Assembly: GCF_014269025.2 (NCBI RefSeq)
Contig: NZ_CP077094.1
Location: forward strand, 1,426,001 to 1,490,000
DNA length: 64,000 bases
Origin: Pseudomonas promysalinigenes
GTDB lineage: Bacteria; Pseudomonadota; Gammaproteobacteria; Pseudomonadales; Pseudomonadaceae
Direction: 5' to 3'
Shown: positions 63,280 to 64,000 of the stretch, one piece after another
How positions within the stretch are numbered: the first letter of the stretch is position 1
Layout: each line of letters begins with the position of its first letter
The notes under the pieces: generated by a model
What the model was told of the DNA's origin: nothing
The model's database searches: none
Seen by the model: only the letters and a program-made list of their open reading frames with translations
Made by a program: the position numbers and the translations under genes

Positions 63280-64000
63280 ATGCGCACAGGGATGTTTGCG
63301 CTCGCCCTCGGGCTGTTGTGCCTGGGCTTTCTCCCGGTATTGCCATCGGTCGGTTGGCTGTTGTTGCTAGTGCTGGCAGGGGCTTGTTGCCTGCCCACGC
63401 GGCTCTGGCCGCTGGGCTGCTTCGCGCTGGGATTAGCCTGGGCCTGCTGGTCGGCACAGCTGGCATTGAATGACCGGCTAGAGGCTGGTTTGGACGGCCG
63501 TACGCTGTGGTTGGAGGGGCGGGTGGTTGGCTTGCCCACGCGCACTGCGCAGGGCGTGCGTTTTGAGCTGCAACAGGCGCATTCGCGCCGCGCTGAACTA
63601 CCGCAGCGCCTGCAATTGAGCTGGTTCGATGGCCCACCCATTCGTGCTGGCGAGTCTTGGCGGGTGGCGGCGACCTTGCAGCGCCCGGCAGGTCTGCTCA
63701 ACCCCCATGGCCCTGATCGAGCGGCGCAGTTGCTGGCCCGGCGTATCGGTGCCACAGGCACGGTCAAAGCCGGTGACCTTACCCGCGCGGTGGCCCCCGA
63801 CTGGCGCGACGCGCTACGTGAGCGGCTACTGAGGGTCGACGCCCATGGGCAGCAAGCGGGCTTGGCAGCCTTGGTGCTCGGTGACGGCGCGGGCCTTGCC
63901 CGGGAACAGTGGCAGGCGCTGCAGGCAACTGGCACGGTGCATCTGCTGGTGATTTCTGGGCAACACATTGGCTTGGTCGCCGGCATGCTCTATGCCTTGG
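63280..64000 (+). CDS. comEC: ComEC/Rec2 family protein, 5' part (cut by window end)
   Basis: An open frame from ATG 63280 to the window edge (240 residues). GGAG lies 9 bp upstream. Three N-terminal membrane helices (about 4–22, 25–40, 45–62) are followed by a DUF4131 domain (LWLEGRVVGLPTRTAQGVRF … GESWRVAATLQRPAGLLNPHGPD) and the start of the competence domain (GLAALVLGDGAG … TGTVHLLVISGQHIGLVAGML), the classical ComEC motif. ComEC is the inner-membrane channel for DNA uptake in natural transformation. The remaining membrane and metallo-beta-lactamase-like domains must lie beyond 64000. Confidence 0.9.
   Translation, partial: MRTGMFALALGLLCLGFLPVLPSVGWLLLLVLAGACCLPTRLWPLGCFALGLAWACWSAQLALNDRLEAGLDGRTLWLEGRVVGLPTRTAQGVRFELQQAHSRRAELPQRLQLSWFDGPPIRAGESWRVAATLQRPAGLLNPHGPDRAAQLLARRIGATGTVKAGDLTRAVAPDWRDALRERLLRVDAHGQQAGLAALVLGDGAGLAREQWQALQATGTVHLLVISGQHIGLVAGMLYAL

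Overview
The window is chromosomal DNA of a fluorescent pseudomonad, most likely of the Pseudomonas putida group. Three things point there: the gene order closely follows the P. aeruginosa PAO1 block PA2811–PA2852 (earP–efp–ohr–ohrR … class II DAHP synthase, DEAD helicase, tpm, htpX, alanine aminotransferase, msrB, gpx, sagS … PA2817-family, fadE, GST, ABC pair); EF-P carries the rhamnosylatable Arg32 with its EarP partner; and P. putida-type inverted REP pairs lie between genes. No tool was run, so all family calls are read from the sequence and from memory of the families.

Layout. 1–25.1 kb is ordinary core genome: a tRNA-Ser(GGA); an MFS/SDR operon divergent from a LysR gene; a GreA/GreB-like gene; earP–efp (translation of polyproline stretches); the ohr/ohrR peroxide module; two LysR-type regulators beside a TauE/SafE transporter and a DUF1127 gene; shikimate entry (class II DAHP synthase); a cold-shock-type DEAD helicase with a long leader; and a redox-repair group (msrB, glutathione peroxidase, free-Met-R-sulfoxide reductase) around the SagS-type hybrid kinase. 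25.3–26.1 kb is a duplicated tRNA Glu-Gly-Glu-Gly-Gly array with a strong promoter and terminator.

26.3–60.1 kb is accessory. A chaperone-usher pilus operon (minus strand: pilin, chaperone … usher, tip adhesin) is split by about 24 kb lying exactly between chaperone and usher. The inserted block holds a secreted Cys-repeat protein plus a full-length RHS protein (minus strand). On the plus strand it holds an operon of an Ig-like repeat protein, two P47-like TULIP proteins (related by sequence pattern to P47/OrfX of botulinum neurotoxin clusters) and a second, core-less RHS protein, with ATGA stop/start overlaps. Further downstream are two paralogous Ig-like proteins flanking a type V autotransporter. 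A third P47-like gene sits outside the block, beyond fadE. An 18-bp motif recurs upstream of the Ig/P47/RHS operon (two copies), the 48 kb Ig-like gene and the isolated P47-like gene, suggesting one regulon.

60.1–64 kb returns to core genome: a GST, an ABC ATPase/permease pair, a DUF2062 protein and the 5' part of comEC, cut by the window edge.

The most interesting biology is the P47-like/RHS/Ig-like cluster, a possible toxin-delivery or lipid-binding system with no recognisable secretion apparatus, and the way it interrupts the pilus operon.
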